DNA of 64,000 bases from Vesta saturnalis (lineage: Eukaryota; Arthropoda; Insecta; Coleoptera; Lampyridae): the NCBI GenBank assembly GCA_036346205.1, contig JARFJB010001972.1:457001-521000 (forward strand). The letters run 5' to 3'. A program made the position numbers and the translations under genes. This document shows, in pieces, positions 1 through 10,870 of the stretch; positions within the stretch are counted from its first letter, which is position 1; each line of letters begins with the position of its first letter. A model generated the notes under the pieces. That model made no database searches, was not told where the DNA came from, and saw nothing but the letters and a program-made list of their open reading frames with translations.

Positions 1-175
1 AGTTGATTTCCACCCATTCAAGCTTTTCAGTGTTAAAGTATCGCCGCCCGCGTCTGCAAGACTAGCGACGAAAGCAATGACCGATAAATAATTCGGGATT
101 GGGCAATTTTAAAAACTAGGCAATTATTTTCGGTTGATTACCGACTTTATTAATACCAACTACTTGCCTAAAATA

Positions 176-387
176 TCAACCTTTTTGGTAATTTACGAAA
201 AATTGGTCCAAGTCGTAAAGGTCGACGGCTTCATGGTTTTCGAAAGGTTCTTCATATAAGCAGTTAAACAATTTTCTGTGATGCTTTTCATCTGATTTTT
301 TAGATTTAGATTTTTTTTTTCGTTTGCTACCAAAGGAATATTTAGCGGAGTACAGGTCATAGATTCGTCATCACTACAACTGCTCAT
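176..387 (-). pseudogene. small unidentified reading frame, probably frameshifted
   Basis: No family is recognised. Two overlapping minus-strand frames are open. One starts with ATG at 387 and gives an acidic start (MSSCSDDES). The other ends at a TGA at 176-178 and reads more like protein: a basic stretch with KRKKKSKSKK followed by an acidic tail ending DLDQFFVNYQKG. Joining them needs one frameshift near 365. The lysine-rich block followed by D/E-rich residues could be a short nuclear protein or one exon of a gene that extends outside the window. No splice site, promoter or homologous neighbour supports it, so it could also be chance. Confidence 0.2.
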
Positions 388-2899
388 TTTTGTACGTTTT
401 TAATAAAATTTACCACAATAAACTTGACAGCAATTTTTTGAAAGCAGTTTGACAAATTACACTTTCAGGTGAATATTGTTACTATTGTAGGTAGCGGGCT
501 GCGCAAATTTTATTATTGTAATAAACAATTGTCAAATTCCCATTGTTACCGCGATAGAAAAGATAATTAGTGGTTTTTTAATATCTTGCTAACACGTCGT
601 AATTTGCTAACGTTTTCAAAATGTTTTATTTATATATTTTATGTAAGAAATGTGAGAATGTATGTAACTGATATTTGAAAAACACATGTTAGGGTCTGAC
701 TAGCAGGTGTACGCTTAAAAGAATGCTTTACTGAAGGGGCGTAACGAATCATTGGAATTTCTTATACGCCGATTCTTAATGTAAAAATGTCACTAGCCTA
801 ATAAGTAATTGTATCGGTACAGACCGCGATTTAAGAGATATCTTTGTTTGTTACTTGGAAACTCGAGAGCTACATGTAGGGTTGCTACGGATGAACGCAA
901 ATTTTTAAAATTAAGATGTGCAATAATTAATATGAAGTTAAACCGCGTAGGTTAACGATTTGTGTCTGTGATCAATTCAAGTGTAAGTAGGTATTTTTTA
1001 AAGTTCGCAGCAAATCATTTACCAGCCTAGATAACATATTAAATATCAAACATTGCCTTCCAAAGGTATCTTATTCGTACGCGGGCTCATTAAGCTTAAA
1101 CCTGCTAAAATAAAAGACTGTACAGGGTCCTCTCACTCTAGTATTTGTGTGAATTAGCATTGTTGTTTGTTGTCTATATTTATGTTTGTGTAGAGGTGGG
1201 CTGGTGAATGGGTACATGATACCGCTGGTTATTAATTGTAAAAGGCAATTGCCAGTGGGTACGCACTCCCGGGGCCAGACCATCAAACACCTCGAATTTT
1301 ATTTTTATTGTTGTTTAGGTGAATGTGTAACCTGAGAAAGGAGCATTAAATTTTTCTAACGCCCTCAAATTTATATATCGGTCACGATGTTGTGATGTAT
1401 TTATAACTTACCCTTGTAAGGCTTTGTTTTAATGAGTTTTTTTGTGTCAGTTGTTAGGTAGAATTATTTGCTTGCGAGCTGATTTCTCTTTGTATGTGAT
1501 TTATTGTAATTTTACTTATGTATTTTGTGCTTTGGTGGTCACTAAACAATGGGGTACGTGTAAATTCCTTGCCTTTACCTTATTATCACCTGTACAATTT
1601 TAATGTTGTATTTTATATGTACCGTAATTTGCTTTATTGTTTTATGTGCTTATTTACTTAAAGACCAGCATGATTGGTTTTAAAGGGCCACATGTTTGGT
1701 ATTACGATTTTTATTTTAATTATTTATGACCCAATTGTGCGTGTGACTACATGTGGTTTTGTTTATTATAGTGTTTCTGTGTAACTAAACTGCTTTTTAT
1801 TCATTTTCTCTTAATGTTATAATTTTGTACGCATTTTAACCTGATTTAATGGTGTTTTGTTATATATTTAACCCTTTCTTTGATTTTTTTTGTGTTATTT
1901 GATTTATTAATGTACTTGTGCAATTACTTATTTATGAATAAAGCGGGTTTTATTGGTGGTTCTTTCCCAAAATAGTATATTAACGGGCTGAACCACCGCT
2001 GCGCAAAGCTCGTTGATTTTAATTTGAGTAGCATTTTTTACCTGCCCTCATGATGCAACGCTTACCACATCCAGCCTATCAAACTTTGTTTGATCAGATT
2101 TCAGGTTTGTAATTAAAGTATCAGCCTTGTAAATAAATTCCAAGGTTTTAATTATTGCCAGGAAAGTCAAAGTAAGGCAGGCAATTAATTTGAGTAATAG
2201 CATTATTGTCAGTCAAGTTAAGATAAATCACGTAGCGATTGTTTTGTTCTTAAATTTGCATTATTGCAAATAAGTTCAAATTACGCTTTTCAAGATAGGG
2301 TACCTTGGGGACGCTACACTATGATAACAACATGACCAACGTGCTTCGTGATTGGTTTGTTTCAAAGCCGCACGTGGATGGATATCAAATTATAAAGGTC
2401 AGTTAACTGAAATTGCGTACATATCCATTCCAGGAGCAGTGAAGAAAAGGGAATATTTATAGTAAGGGAGTAAAAAAGGTATAAAGCCAACAGTAGAGTC
2501 TAATTTCAATAAAGAATATCTACACCATGCTAGATGAGAATTAAATGTTACCTCTTTTTTTTATTCTTGAAAAATTACCTTGGGCACTAATTTCCCATCA
2601 TCTCCGTGGATCCATAATTAGAATATGCACTTACCGCCGTACATGACTTTCATAATACATCTTGCATTTGCAATTGGACTTACAAGTGCAATGACATTAT
2701 CTATATATTCTTTACATTGGATTATATATTTCGTGATTCAGCTTACCTTACCTTACCTCAACTTTGAAAGATGCGATTTTAAGGAAAGCATATTATGTAA
2801 TTACAAGTTGGGCTTGTTTTTACTTAAAGATTACAGGTTTTTAATGTTCATTTTAGTACTAATAATAATTTTAAACAGAAAATAAATTCATTTAATACT
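388..2899. other. AT-rich stretch without recognisable genes
   Basis: Only short chance reading frames are present. A frame at 2625-2885 (+) encodes hydrophobic residues but has no recognisable domain and the base composition of its surroundings. Around 2280-2530 the sequence is richer in G+C and has a TATAAAG-like motif followed by an AATAAAG-like motif, which could be a decayed LTR, but I could not find its ends. Confidence 0.4.
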
Positions 2900-3175
2900 T
2901 AGAGAAGATGGTTGAAATATTCGCCTCCAATTTGAATACAAATCTGAAGGGCTGCACGTGTTGGCCAAGCTATGGGTCCTCCACTAAAAATCCATTTTTG
3001 GATAAATTTCGGTCCAACGGTTCGGTCAGTGGTTTGTCTTAATGTGAAGGAACCCTGTTGTATTGAAAAACATGTTTTGAAATCTGTTTAAAGGTACATC
3101 ATTAATTAAATCGATTAGTTTAGTTTTTAAAAAGTCTCGGTTGTTGTTTACTTTTAGCATATTGCGTAATACATT
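2900..3175 (-). pseudogene. Tc1/mariner (DD41D-like) transposase fragment
   Basis: Reading the minus strand across frames gives in order a block like the end of the second catalytic region (FLKTKLIDLINDVPLNRFQ, compare FRNDLPDLIEDVPLRTRAN at 32.2 kb), then WIFSGGPIAWPTRA, which matches the WIGRGGPIAWPARS signature of the DD41D copies in this window, and finally GGEYFNHL, which matches the usual C-terminal HFEHLL. The two catalytic aspartates are lost and frameshifts and stops break the frame. It is a relic of the C-terminal third of a transposase. No TIRs were found around it. Confidence 0.6.
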
Positions 3176-4040
3176 GTTATTATAAATTTCATAATAAATG
3201 TTTAAGTCGAATTGTTCTTGTGTCTGTACCTAGTTTATTGTGGGTTGTTCATCGCCCATATATCTTAATTATGAAAACTATTTATGCCATCCTTTGTAAA
3301 GTGCACCAAACCACAAAACATTGCAAAAATCAATTATTTTCTTCAATATTCTAAAGGCAGAGTGCTGATCTCTATTCGGCGTCTCTATGAGTCACTAATT
3401 GGACATTTTAGTGGGATATGGTTGAACCGTGTCTCGACTTGCAACACGAAGTTGTGTGACAGCCCTAGTGGGGTTGCTACTCCACGAGTACTAATTGTAG
3501 TGCACACTTCAACTACAAATTCCTCAAGCTGTACTATTTTTTTAAATTGTCGAAATGGTGTGCTAATTTTAAGTGGACAGCAGCCGATGTTTTCATGCCA
3601 TCCTTCAAGCGTTTTCATTGCAATACAACAAAACATATCAGCATATTCTTCAATATTAAGTTAATACGTGGTCAATAAGTAATGACATTATGCTGACCAT
3701 GAATTACATAATAGAACATTTTTGTCGAAATATAAATCCAATGAAATGATCTAATTTGTCGTCATGTGATAATAAAATAGGCGAATAACATTAAAATTAC
3801 ACTTAAAACACCCCATGGCAGATTATCAGTTTTGGTCAAACGGTCGCTAGGAAAATTCCTGACAGTTTCAATTTTAATTACGTAAAATGTCACGTTTAAT
3901 AAATTTCAATATACTGACATCCATAAATAAATGAACACACAGTAAACGCTGATGTATTTTAATAAAATTTTCAGAAAACGTGTATTTTATTCCTATTAAT
4001 AAACGATGAAAATTGTAGCAAGATACAAATATTGTTAACA
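3176..4040. other. unassigned sequence between two transposase relics
   Basis: Overlapping open frames occur on both strands at 3284-3664 (+) and 3385-3636 (-), but neither product resembles a family I know. Two short blocks, near 3282-3350 and 3590-3660, share phrases such as ATGCCATCCTT and TTCTTCAATATT and may be a partial duplication. Confidence 0.25.
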
Positions 4041-4911
4041 CTAATAATGCGTCGACCCTCCTCTGTTTCTCACACATTCAGCTAGCCGATTACGCATAGT
4101 TGAAATGAGTGAATCTATGCTAACCTGAGGTATACTATCCCACGCTTCTAAACTCTGTTGTTGAAGGGCATCTACGTTGTTTGGGAGTGGCTGTAGATCA
4201 TGTATCCTCCATCCTATCATATCCCATAAATGTTCGATTGGTGATAAGTCTGGCGAACGAGAAGGCCATGGAATCAGAACAATATTAGCAGTATTTAGAA
4301 ACTTCATAGCAACCCTTGCGGTATGTGGCCGCGCATTATCTTGCTGAAAGATTGGATTTTCTATTTCTTGCAGACATGGCAGTAATACTTTGCAGAAAAC
4401 TGCAAATTGCGTCTTTCTCCCGGACGTCTTCTAACCAATCTGCGACCATAAACAAAATCGAGATTTGTCACTAAAGACGGGTTGATTACATTGCACATTT
4501 CAATGTAACCTCTCGTTACACCATTGTCACCATGCACTACGAAGGAGTTAGAGGTATGATCTGAGCCCAAAAGATCGAATTATTCGATAGTCGATCGTAA
4601 GGAGATTTGATGATTAGTTAATCTTCTCCATCTATCACTAATTTCCCTTGTTGATGAAAAACGATCCCGACGAGTTACAAGCCGAAGAGCACGGTCTTCA
4701 CGATCAGTGGTACGTCTAGGCGTCCGGGACGCAAACGTCGTCGTTCCTCATTATTTTCTGACCATCTTCTCAACATAAGGATGGCGGCACTGCGTCCTAC
4801 ACGAGTGGCAACATCATCAAATAATAATCCGGTTTCTCGTAGACCGATTATTCTGCCACGTTCAAACTCGGTTAACTGATGAAAATTTGGACGATGTCGT
4901 ACAGGAGGCAT
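4041..4911 (-). pseudogene. Tc1-like transposase (DD34E), frameshifted
   Basis: This encodes a cut-and-paste transposase of the Tc1 family. The start at 4911 (MPPVRHRPNFHQLTEFERG) has the typical N-terminal helix-turn-helix with GRIIGLRE and a second DNA-binding helix at VATRVGRSAA. After frame changes the catalytic core follows: VFSDKSRFCLW holds the first D, FQQDNARPHTARV the second, and SPDLSPIEHLWD the final E. I count 34 residues between the second D and the E, which is DD34E. The last block (4041-4307) is continuous and ends with the family-typical RGGSTHY. At least two frameshifts make it inactive. Family members are about 340 residues, and the remaining length is slightly short of that. 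No clear TIR pair was found. Confidence 0.85.
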
Positions 4912-6498
4912 TATTTGAACTTTAATGTGTTACCTATTAAGCTTACAAATATGCTTACTATTGATACTTAAGTAACTAATGTCAAATGAAAAGAAAGAGT
5001 GTTTGTTTCATTGTCGATGATTACTTGGTAAATCTTTATTGTATCTTGCTGTCCTTGGGATATTACTACTGATAAGTTTTGTATACTCAACGCATAATAT
5101 TACCAATGTCAAGTTTCATCGGTAAGTAATGTTTAATACAATTGAAATCAAACCCATCTAGTCATCATTAAAGATTGTTGTAGGAGAGGGTAAGTAGATC
5201 AGACTTATAATCGAAAAAATTAAAACTTTTATTATCTATCTGAAAGTGGCAGAAATTTAGCAAAAAAATGTCAGTGCTTCCAGATCTAATGTAATATTTT
5301 TCCAAGTCTGTATGGTTTACATTACAAATATTATGTCCGCATAACTTCTTATACGTAATAAAAGTTTCTGGTTTCATATTTAGCGTTATAATAAATGTTG
5401 CATTAAATGTAAAAAACGGAAGGTAACAACAAACTAAATAAATAACCTCGATAAAAGTGATATTACACGCCTATACGGTATAAAAATACTTTTATTGCAA
5501 CATAAAAATACTGCACCCAGAGATCAACTAAACTAATTTGTTTGTATAAAAACTATAAAAATTTGTTAAGACTTTGTACGTGTATTTATAGATTATCTAA
5601 AGTAACTTGAAAAATCATTTTTTACAAAATTATTTAAGTTACTTAATCCTACTTCTGAACATTTATGTCTGCCAACGATCGTAAGTACAAATACTTAATT
5701 TAAATTCGGATGGTTGTGGTCATAACATATTCTGTATTTTTTTCAAATGATATAGTTTTTTTTTACTGAAATTCAATATTTGATTTTGGTTTTCAAGTTA
5801 ACTAAAACCCCTTTAGAAGTATTGATTACATCACAATGCGCTTTTCCTACGTAACTGTTTTGACATTAGCAGTTAATAACGTTTCATTCTTACTGAGGAC
5901 TGTAATTTCTATATAAATGCATAAAATTTGTGACAATCTATATAATCACATAATTTTCATATTTAAAGATAAAGTATTCTTATTAAACGCACAATTGTAA
6001 TTGTTGGGATGCTGTAGTATATTGCACAAGATGATGATCAAAGGAGTTTCTATAGCAACATAAATACAGCAAATAATTTTACATTTACTAGGTATAATAC
6101 ATTTTTCACTTACACACCAGTGATGGCTCCAGGAGGGGCTGGGCGAGCACCTGTTAGTTACAGTGTCCATCAGAGTGCCCACACAAATACAGCATTTTGG
6201 AAAATGTAAGTTACGCCAATGTATAGTATAGACGTGAAACTTACAAATTATTGTTTAATTTCGTCTATCTTGCATTTTCATCGTTACGATTAGGTACTAT
6301 AGATCAAGCGCGGTTTAAATCTTTAAACATATATTCTGCTTTGTTTACCATGGCAAGCCATAAATTAATATTTGCCGACTATGGGAATTTTTACATATTT
6401 CAATGTACTTGGCTTGCAGTTTCCAAAACTCAAATACGGTAGTTTTTTTTTAAAGTAATCTAGTATTACGATATTAGACGTCCCTATAGCCCCATTCA
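4912..6498. other. AT-rich stretch without recognisable genes
   Basis: Frames at 5168-5377 (-), 5946-6182 (-) and 6251-6442 (+) are short, low in complexity and match no family I know. No repeat, tRNA or TIR was seen. Confidence 0.4.
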
Positions 6499-9120
6499 TT
6501 TTTTTTGTTAGTATGCTCATGCTTATGTGTTATCTTATGTTACTTATTTGAGGACTGTTCAGGAGTCCTTCTGCTCTTCAGCCCTGGTCATTCCTTGTTG
6601 TTGTGTTGTGGTGTTTGGTGTTATTGTATGTTGTACAATCATGAGGTGTGGTTATTTTGGGTGTAAAAAAAAAAAAATTATTTAGGTTTTATGGTGTGCA
6701 TGGTGGTTGTGATGTGTGTAGCGTGGTTGGTGTGCTTATATTCGTTGGCAGGTATCTTGCTGGGGCCGTCATCCAATAGACGTGGGGATGCGGAGGGCGT
6801 ATGGGATGTTGTCAAGGGATTCTTCTATCTCCTTGGGGAGATCGTCGAGGAGTTGTGTGAGGATGGCGGGTGGATGTTTGAATTTGTGTTTGGGTTTCCT
6901 TCGTGGGAATGGGGGGAAGCGGTAGTTATAAGGAGTGGTAAGGATCTCTTTGGTTGGCATGGTATCGCCGGAAATTCTTTTGTAGGTAAATTTTTTCTGA
7001 AGGGTTTGGATTCTATGTGTGATTGGGGAAATATTGGCGCGTTGGATGGTAAGGGTGTTAGGGTACCTGAAGTGTAACCGGTATATGCGTCGGAAAATTC
7101 GGCGCTCACAGGAAGCGATGGAGTAAAGGCATTTGGGGTTTATGTTTGTGCATATGAGAGCTCGGAAATCTATAACAGGGCGGATATATGTTTTATATGT
7201 GTGTAACAGGGTTTTGGGGTGACAACCTCTCTTTCTACCCCGGAGGGCGCCCAGTAGGTTTGCGCGGTTCCTAATACGGTTTATGATTTTTTTAACATCC
7301 GGGAGCCAGTTGAGGGTTCGTGTGAAAAGGATTCCTAGGTAGGTGATTTCATCTTGGAGAGGGAGTCTTTTCTGATTTAGAGTGAGGGACACATTTCTGG
7401 AGGCAAGCTTTGGGCACTTATCTTTGGTGTAATGAGGATGGCGGAAGAGGATTGCTTGGGTCTTGGTAGGATTGACAGAGACTTTTCACCGGTTAGCCCA
7501 GTTGGAGAAGTTCCGTAGCGTTTTGGATATGATGCGGGAAACCGTTTCGCTGTTCCCATTAAACGCCCAGAAGGCGGTGTCATCCGCAAACTGCGCTACG
7601 ACTACTCCGGGTTCGGTGACTTCGGGCATATCGGATGCGAAGATAGTGTAGAGGATTGGGGCTAAGGTAGAACCTTGCGGTACGCCTGCTGTAGGTTCGA
7701 ATGGATCTGAGAAGGTTTTCCCTACTTTGACCCGAACTGACCGGTTGGTTACGTACGAGAGTAGGAGTTTGGAGAAGGGGTCGGGAATGTTTAGGTTTCG
7801 GATCTTGTGCAGGAGACCGGCGTACCAGACCCTGTCAAATGCTTGCTTAATGTCCAAAAACACAGCCAGATTGCATTGCTTGTGATTGAATGCTCTGGTG
7901 GTCTCGGTAAGCAGCTTCAACAAGGGATCGTGACACGTTCGGTTGGGACGGAAGCCGAATTGGCTGTTAGGAAGAAGGTCGTTGAATTCGAGGTGGTCCC
8001 TGAGTCGCTTGGCTAGAATCTGCGCAAAGCATTTTCCGAGGCAACTCAGGAGGGAAATGGGTCGGTAGGAGGAGGGTGAGGCTAGGTCAGCGTGGGGTTT
8101 TGTATCATGACGGTGGAGGCCGATTTCCAGTCCGTCGGAAAATAGGAGAGGGTTAAGCATTTATTGTATATATCGGATAGTAGACGGAGGATAGGTGCCG
8201 GAGGATCTTTCTATTTAGCCGTCATGACCTGGGGATAAGTTTTTCAATTTTTAAAGTACGTGTGGACCTGGTCGGGCGTGATGGAGTATAGAAGGGATTC
8301 TCGTTATGGAGTAGGGGTTCAGGGATGTTAAGGTTGCGGAACTCTTCAAGGTGACCCTCCAGGAGTGCCCCTGGTTGTCAAACTGGGGATCATCTGGGGA
8401 TTGGAAAATGGTTTGAAGGTGGTGACCAAAGAAATCGGCCTTCCCTTTGTCAGAGAAGATCAGGTTGCCCTGAAGGTCGGTAAGGTGTGATTTTGGGTTT
8501 ACTTTTCTTCTGGTCAGTCTATCGAACTGTTGCCAGAAGAGTTTGCCATCTCTATAATCTACTTGGGAGGTGGCTTTGGACCAAGAGTCTTCGACGTGTT
8601 TGTTGGCTTCTCGCCTGATTAAGGCGTTGAGGCGATTGTATTCGGTCTTGAGAGCCGGATCTCTGGATCGCAAGAATTGACGGTAAATTCGTCTTTTCTC
8701 TTTGATCCAGTTCACAATGTGCTGTGGGAGCGGTTTGCGGGAAATGTCAATTTTTTTTAATGGTATGGAGGTATCGACCGCTTCCGCAATTACGGAAGTT
8801 AGGTCTCTAATGGCTCTCTCGAAATCTTGGGTCGTTTGAAGATTGGGTGTGGGAAGGTTATTGGAGATGTAATCAGTGGATGGGAAGCAATTTTTAACTA
8901 AGAGGGCGGTTCCATGTTGGCTATTGTTTGAATAGGTGTGAAAGTTGTTGAAATTAAGGGTGCACCTTGGTGTGAGTTTGGTTTCATCCGCGTACCGGAT
9001 ACGCAGGTGCTGATCCTCCGTTGAAAGAAGTTGCGGGATAGCGAGTCTAAGACTCGGATAACCCTATCTCGCTGGTGGGGGAACATCTGGGTCAAGTAGT
9101 GGGTAAGGACTTGTAAGAAG
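6499..9120 (-). mobile_element. 5'-truncated non-LTR retrotransposon, Jockey-like
   Basis: This is a LINE-type retrotransposon on the minus strand. The 3' end is placed at the T-runs near 6499-6506 on the plus strand (poly-A on the element strand), after about 270 bases of G/T-rich 3' UTR. The 5' end is lost: coding similarity stops near 9120, between the endonuclease and the RT, so there is no ORF1 and no endonuclease catalytic core. 5' truncation is normal for target-primed reverse transcription. The base composition is clearly richer in G+C than its flanks, which suggests a fairly recent arrival. No target-site duplication could be defined. Confidence 0.85.
6769..9120 (-). pseudogene. ORF2 remnant: linker, reverse transcriptase and C-terminal region
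   Basis: The order on the minus strand is: a degraded linker (8160-9120) with the Jockey-type region KRRIYRQFLRSRDPALK and KLFWQQFDRLTRRK; then the RT palm and fingers (7486-8160) with SYRPISLLSCLGKCF, FGFRPNRTCHDPL, FLDIKQAFDRVWY (first catalytic D), GVPQGSTLAPILY and QFADDTAFW (the FADD active site); then the thumb and C-terminal part (6769-7392) with YLGILFTRTLNW. The RT and C-terminal parts are in the same frame and are separated only by an in-frame TGA at 7486-7488, apparently a former TGG. Frameshifts occur near 8095 and 8230-8260. Several defects make it inactive. The FADD box and LDI..AFDRVW pattern point to Jockey or a close relative. Confidence 0.9.
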
Positions 9121-9224
9121 TCTTATTTTAATTTTAATTTAAATTTGATTGTAATCTCATTATATTTAGAATTGACATCCGTTCTACATACATAAAGACA
9201 AAATTTACACCGATTGGGGCTTGA

Positions 9225-9298
9225 ACCTTGGTGGCGTAGTTGGTTAGCGCGGTACTCTAGCAAAGTACAGGTCGTAGGTTCAAATCCTACTCGAGGTA
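9225..9298 (+). tRNA. tRNA-like gene, anticodon AGC (Ala by anticodon, Thr-like body)
   Basis: A full cloverleaf of 74 bases folds. The acceptor arm pairs 9225-9231 with 9291-9297 (two G-U pairs) with discriminator A at 9298. The D-stem pairs 9234-9237 with 9247-9250. The anticodon stem 9252-9256/9264-9268 is perfect, with a 7-base loop 9257-9263 and anticodon AGC. The variable loop is 5 bases and the T-stem 9274-9278/9286-9290 is perfect around TTCAAAT. The A-box (TGGCGTAGTTGG) and B-box (GGTTCAAATCC) fit Pol III consensus, and TTTTT at 9302-9306 could terminate transcription. Odd points: position 3:70 is C-G, not the G-U that alanyl-tRNA synthetase needs, and the D-arm and anticodon-loop region looks like tRNA-Thr(AGT) with one anticodon change. 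It could be a functional oddity, a pseudo-tRNA or the head of a tRNA-derived SINE. Confidence 0.65.
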
Positions 9299-9350
9299 AA
9301 CTTTTTATTTATGTATTTAATAAAATTAATAATAATTTTTAAGAAAAAGG

Positions 9351-10446
9351 TAATTTAAAATCGAAAAATACATTCTTAGTATTGCAAAAATAGCAAAAAA
9401 CAATAAAAAAATGTTAAAAAAACAAGTGTTTTTGAAATTTCTTTTTCGAATACTCATATAAAAGGTAGGGCCTTCATACTTGGAAAAAAAACTATTTGGT
9501 ATGGTACATCACCACACCAAATTTGATCTGCCTGATAGTTTTTGAACAATAATTTTGCAATCTATATTTTGGAAAAAGAATTACAATTCTTCAAAAATAA
9601 ACGGAGCCTAAACTAAGATCTCTAGATACTTGAAAATTTAATGACATATAAAAGAGCACTCAAACTCTCAAATGTCTTTTGAAAAATTTAAATTCATTAA
9701 TTAGGAGAGCCGTAGCAATTTTTTAAACATTTGTGTAAATTTTGGGCTTATAAACAATTAGAATAACTTTGCGAATTATAATTTTTTTTATATTTAAACT
9801 TATATTAAAAGTTGTCGAAATTATTTGTTTAAAAGTTCCAAAATTGAAAAATTTAAAAAAATTAGTAAAATAGGCTTAAATATCAGTGTTTAATGTTACA
9901 TAAGCTATAAAAATAAATACAAATTAAGAATATTTTTTATTTTATTTATTTTTTAAGCGTTGTATGTTTTATGTTAATACCATAGAAAATGTAATCATTT
10001 TACTTAAATTTTTTTTTCATACGGATTATATTTTTAATTTTTTCTTTCTGAGTACTTTCAATATAAGTTTAAATATAAAAAATATTTCGCCAACTTATTC
10101 TAATTGTTTATAAGCCCAAAATTTACACAAATGTTTAAAAAATTGCCACGGTTCTCCTAATTAATGGATTTCAATTTCTCAAAAGACATTTGAGAGTTTG
10201 AGTGCTCGTTATTATGTCATTAAATTTTCAAGTATCTAGAGGTCCTAGTTTAGGCTCTTTTTTTCAAAATGTAGATGGCCAAATTATTGTTCAAAAACTA
10301 TTAGACCGATTTTAATGAAATTTGGTGTGGTGATTTATCACACCTGTTACATGAGTGCGCGAAAAAAAAATTTCAAAGATACATTTTTTCATGGTTTTTA
10401 CTATTTTTACAGTATGAAGAATGTATTCTTCGATTTTAAATTAGCT
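9351..10446. repeat. 1.1-kb foldback element (long imperfect inverted repeat)
   Basis: The left arm (about 9351-9850) and right arm (about 10040-10446) are reverse complements over more than 400 bases with small indels. Examples: TTTGTGTAAATTTTGGGCTT at about 9731 recurs inverted at about 10112-10131; TGAAAATTTAATGACAT at about 9630 recurs inverted near 10218; AAAATCGAAAAATACATTCTT at the left edge matches AAGAATGTATTCTTCGATTTT inverted at the right edge. The roughly 190-base centre (9850-10040) is AT-rich. No protein is encoded; open frames here are by-products of low complexity. This fits a foldback or MITE-like non-autonomous DNA element. No TSD was found. Confidence 0.8.
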
Positions 10447-10870
10447 GCTTCTTGTGTAAAATTTAATTACGAAACATTTTTTCCTTTGCAACTTTTCTCT
10501 GAAATAAATAGCTTTTGAGTTCAAAGAAAAAAAAGCAAAATTTTTCACGCTTTTTTAACATTTTGTTTAATAAAAAAATGAGCACATGTTTCAAAGACCC
10601 GCGCATAGTGAAATTATTATTACTAGTACCATTTTGGAGCCATTCAAGCAAAAAAATTCGATATGAAAAACATCCAAACATGGGCATTTTAAAACATACC
10701 GTCTGGTTTAAAATGCCATTTCACGTTTTTGTAAATAAGTCGTAATTAAAATGAAAAACAAAACACTTGTGTTATATCAATTTAATCATAAATGCCAACA
10801 GTTGAGGAATTATTTGAATTATTTTCCTGTTTACAAAATGACTTAAAAGTAAAAAAAAAGTATAAAAACC
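10447..10870. other. AT-rich spacer
   Basis: No gene or repeat is recognised. Overlapping frames on both strands at 10463-10745 are phenylalanine- and lysine-rich and look like chance products of A/T runs. Confidence 0.35.

Noticed and set aside
2625..2885. Hydrophobic 86-codon frame, possible membrane peptide
   Set aside because: Base composition and codon use match the AT-rich surroundings, and no signal, splice or homologue is visible.
4010..5055. AGCAAGATACAA near 4019 and its complement near 5043 as TIRs of the Tc1 relic
   Set aside because: The match is about 12 bases, is not at TA-flanked ends and is not extended; it could be chance.
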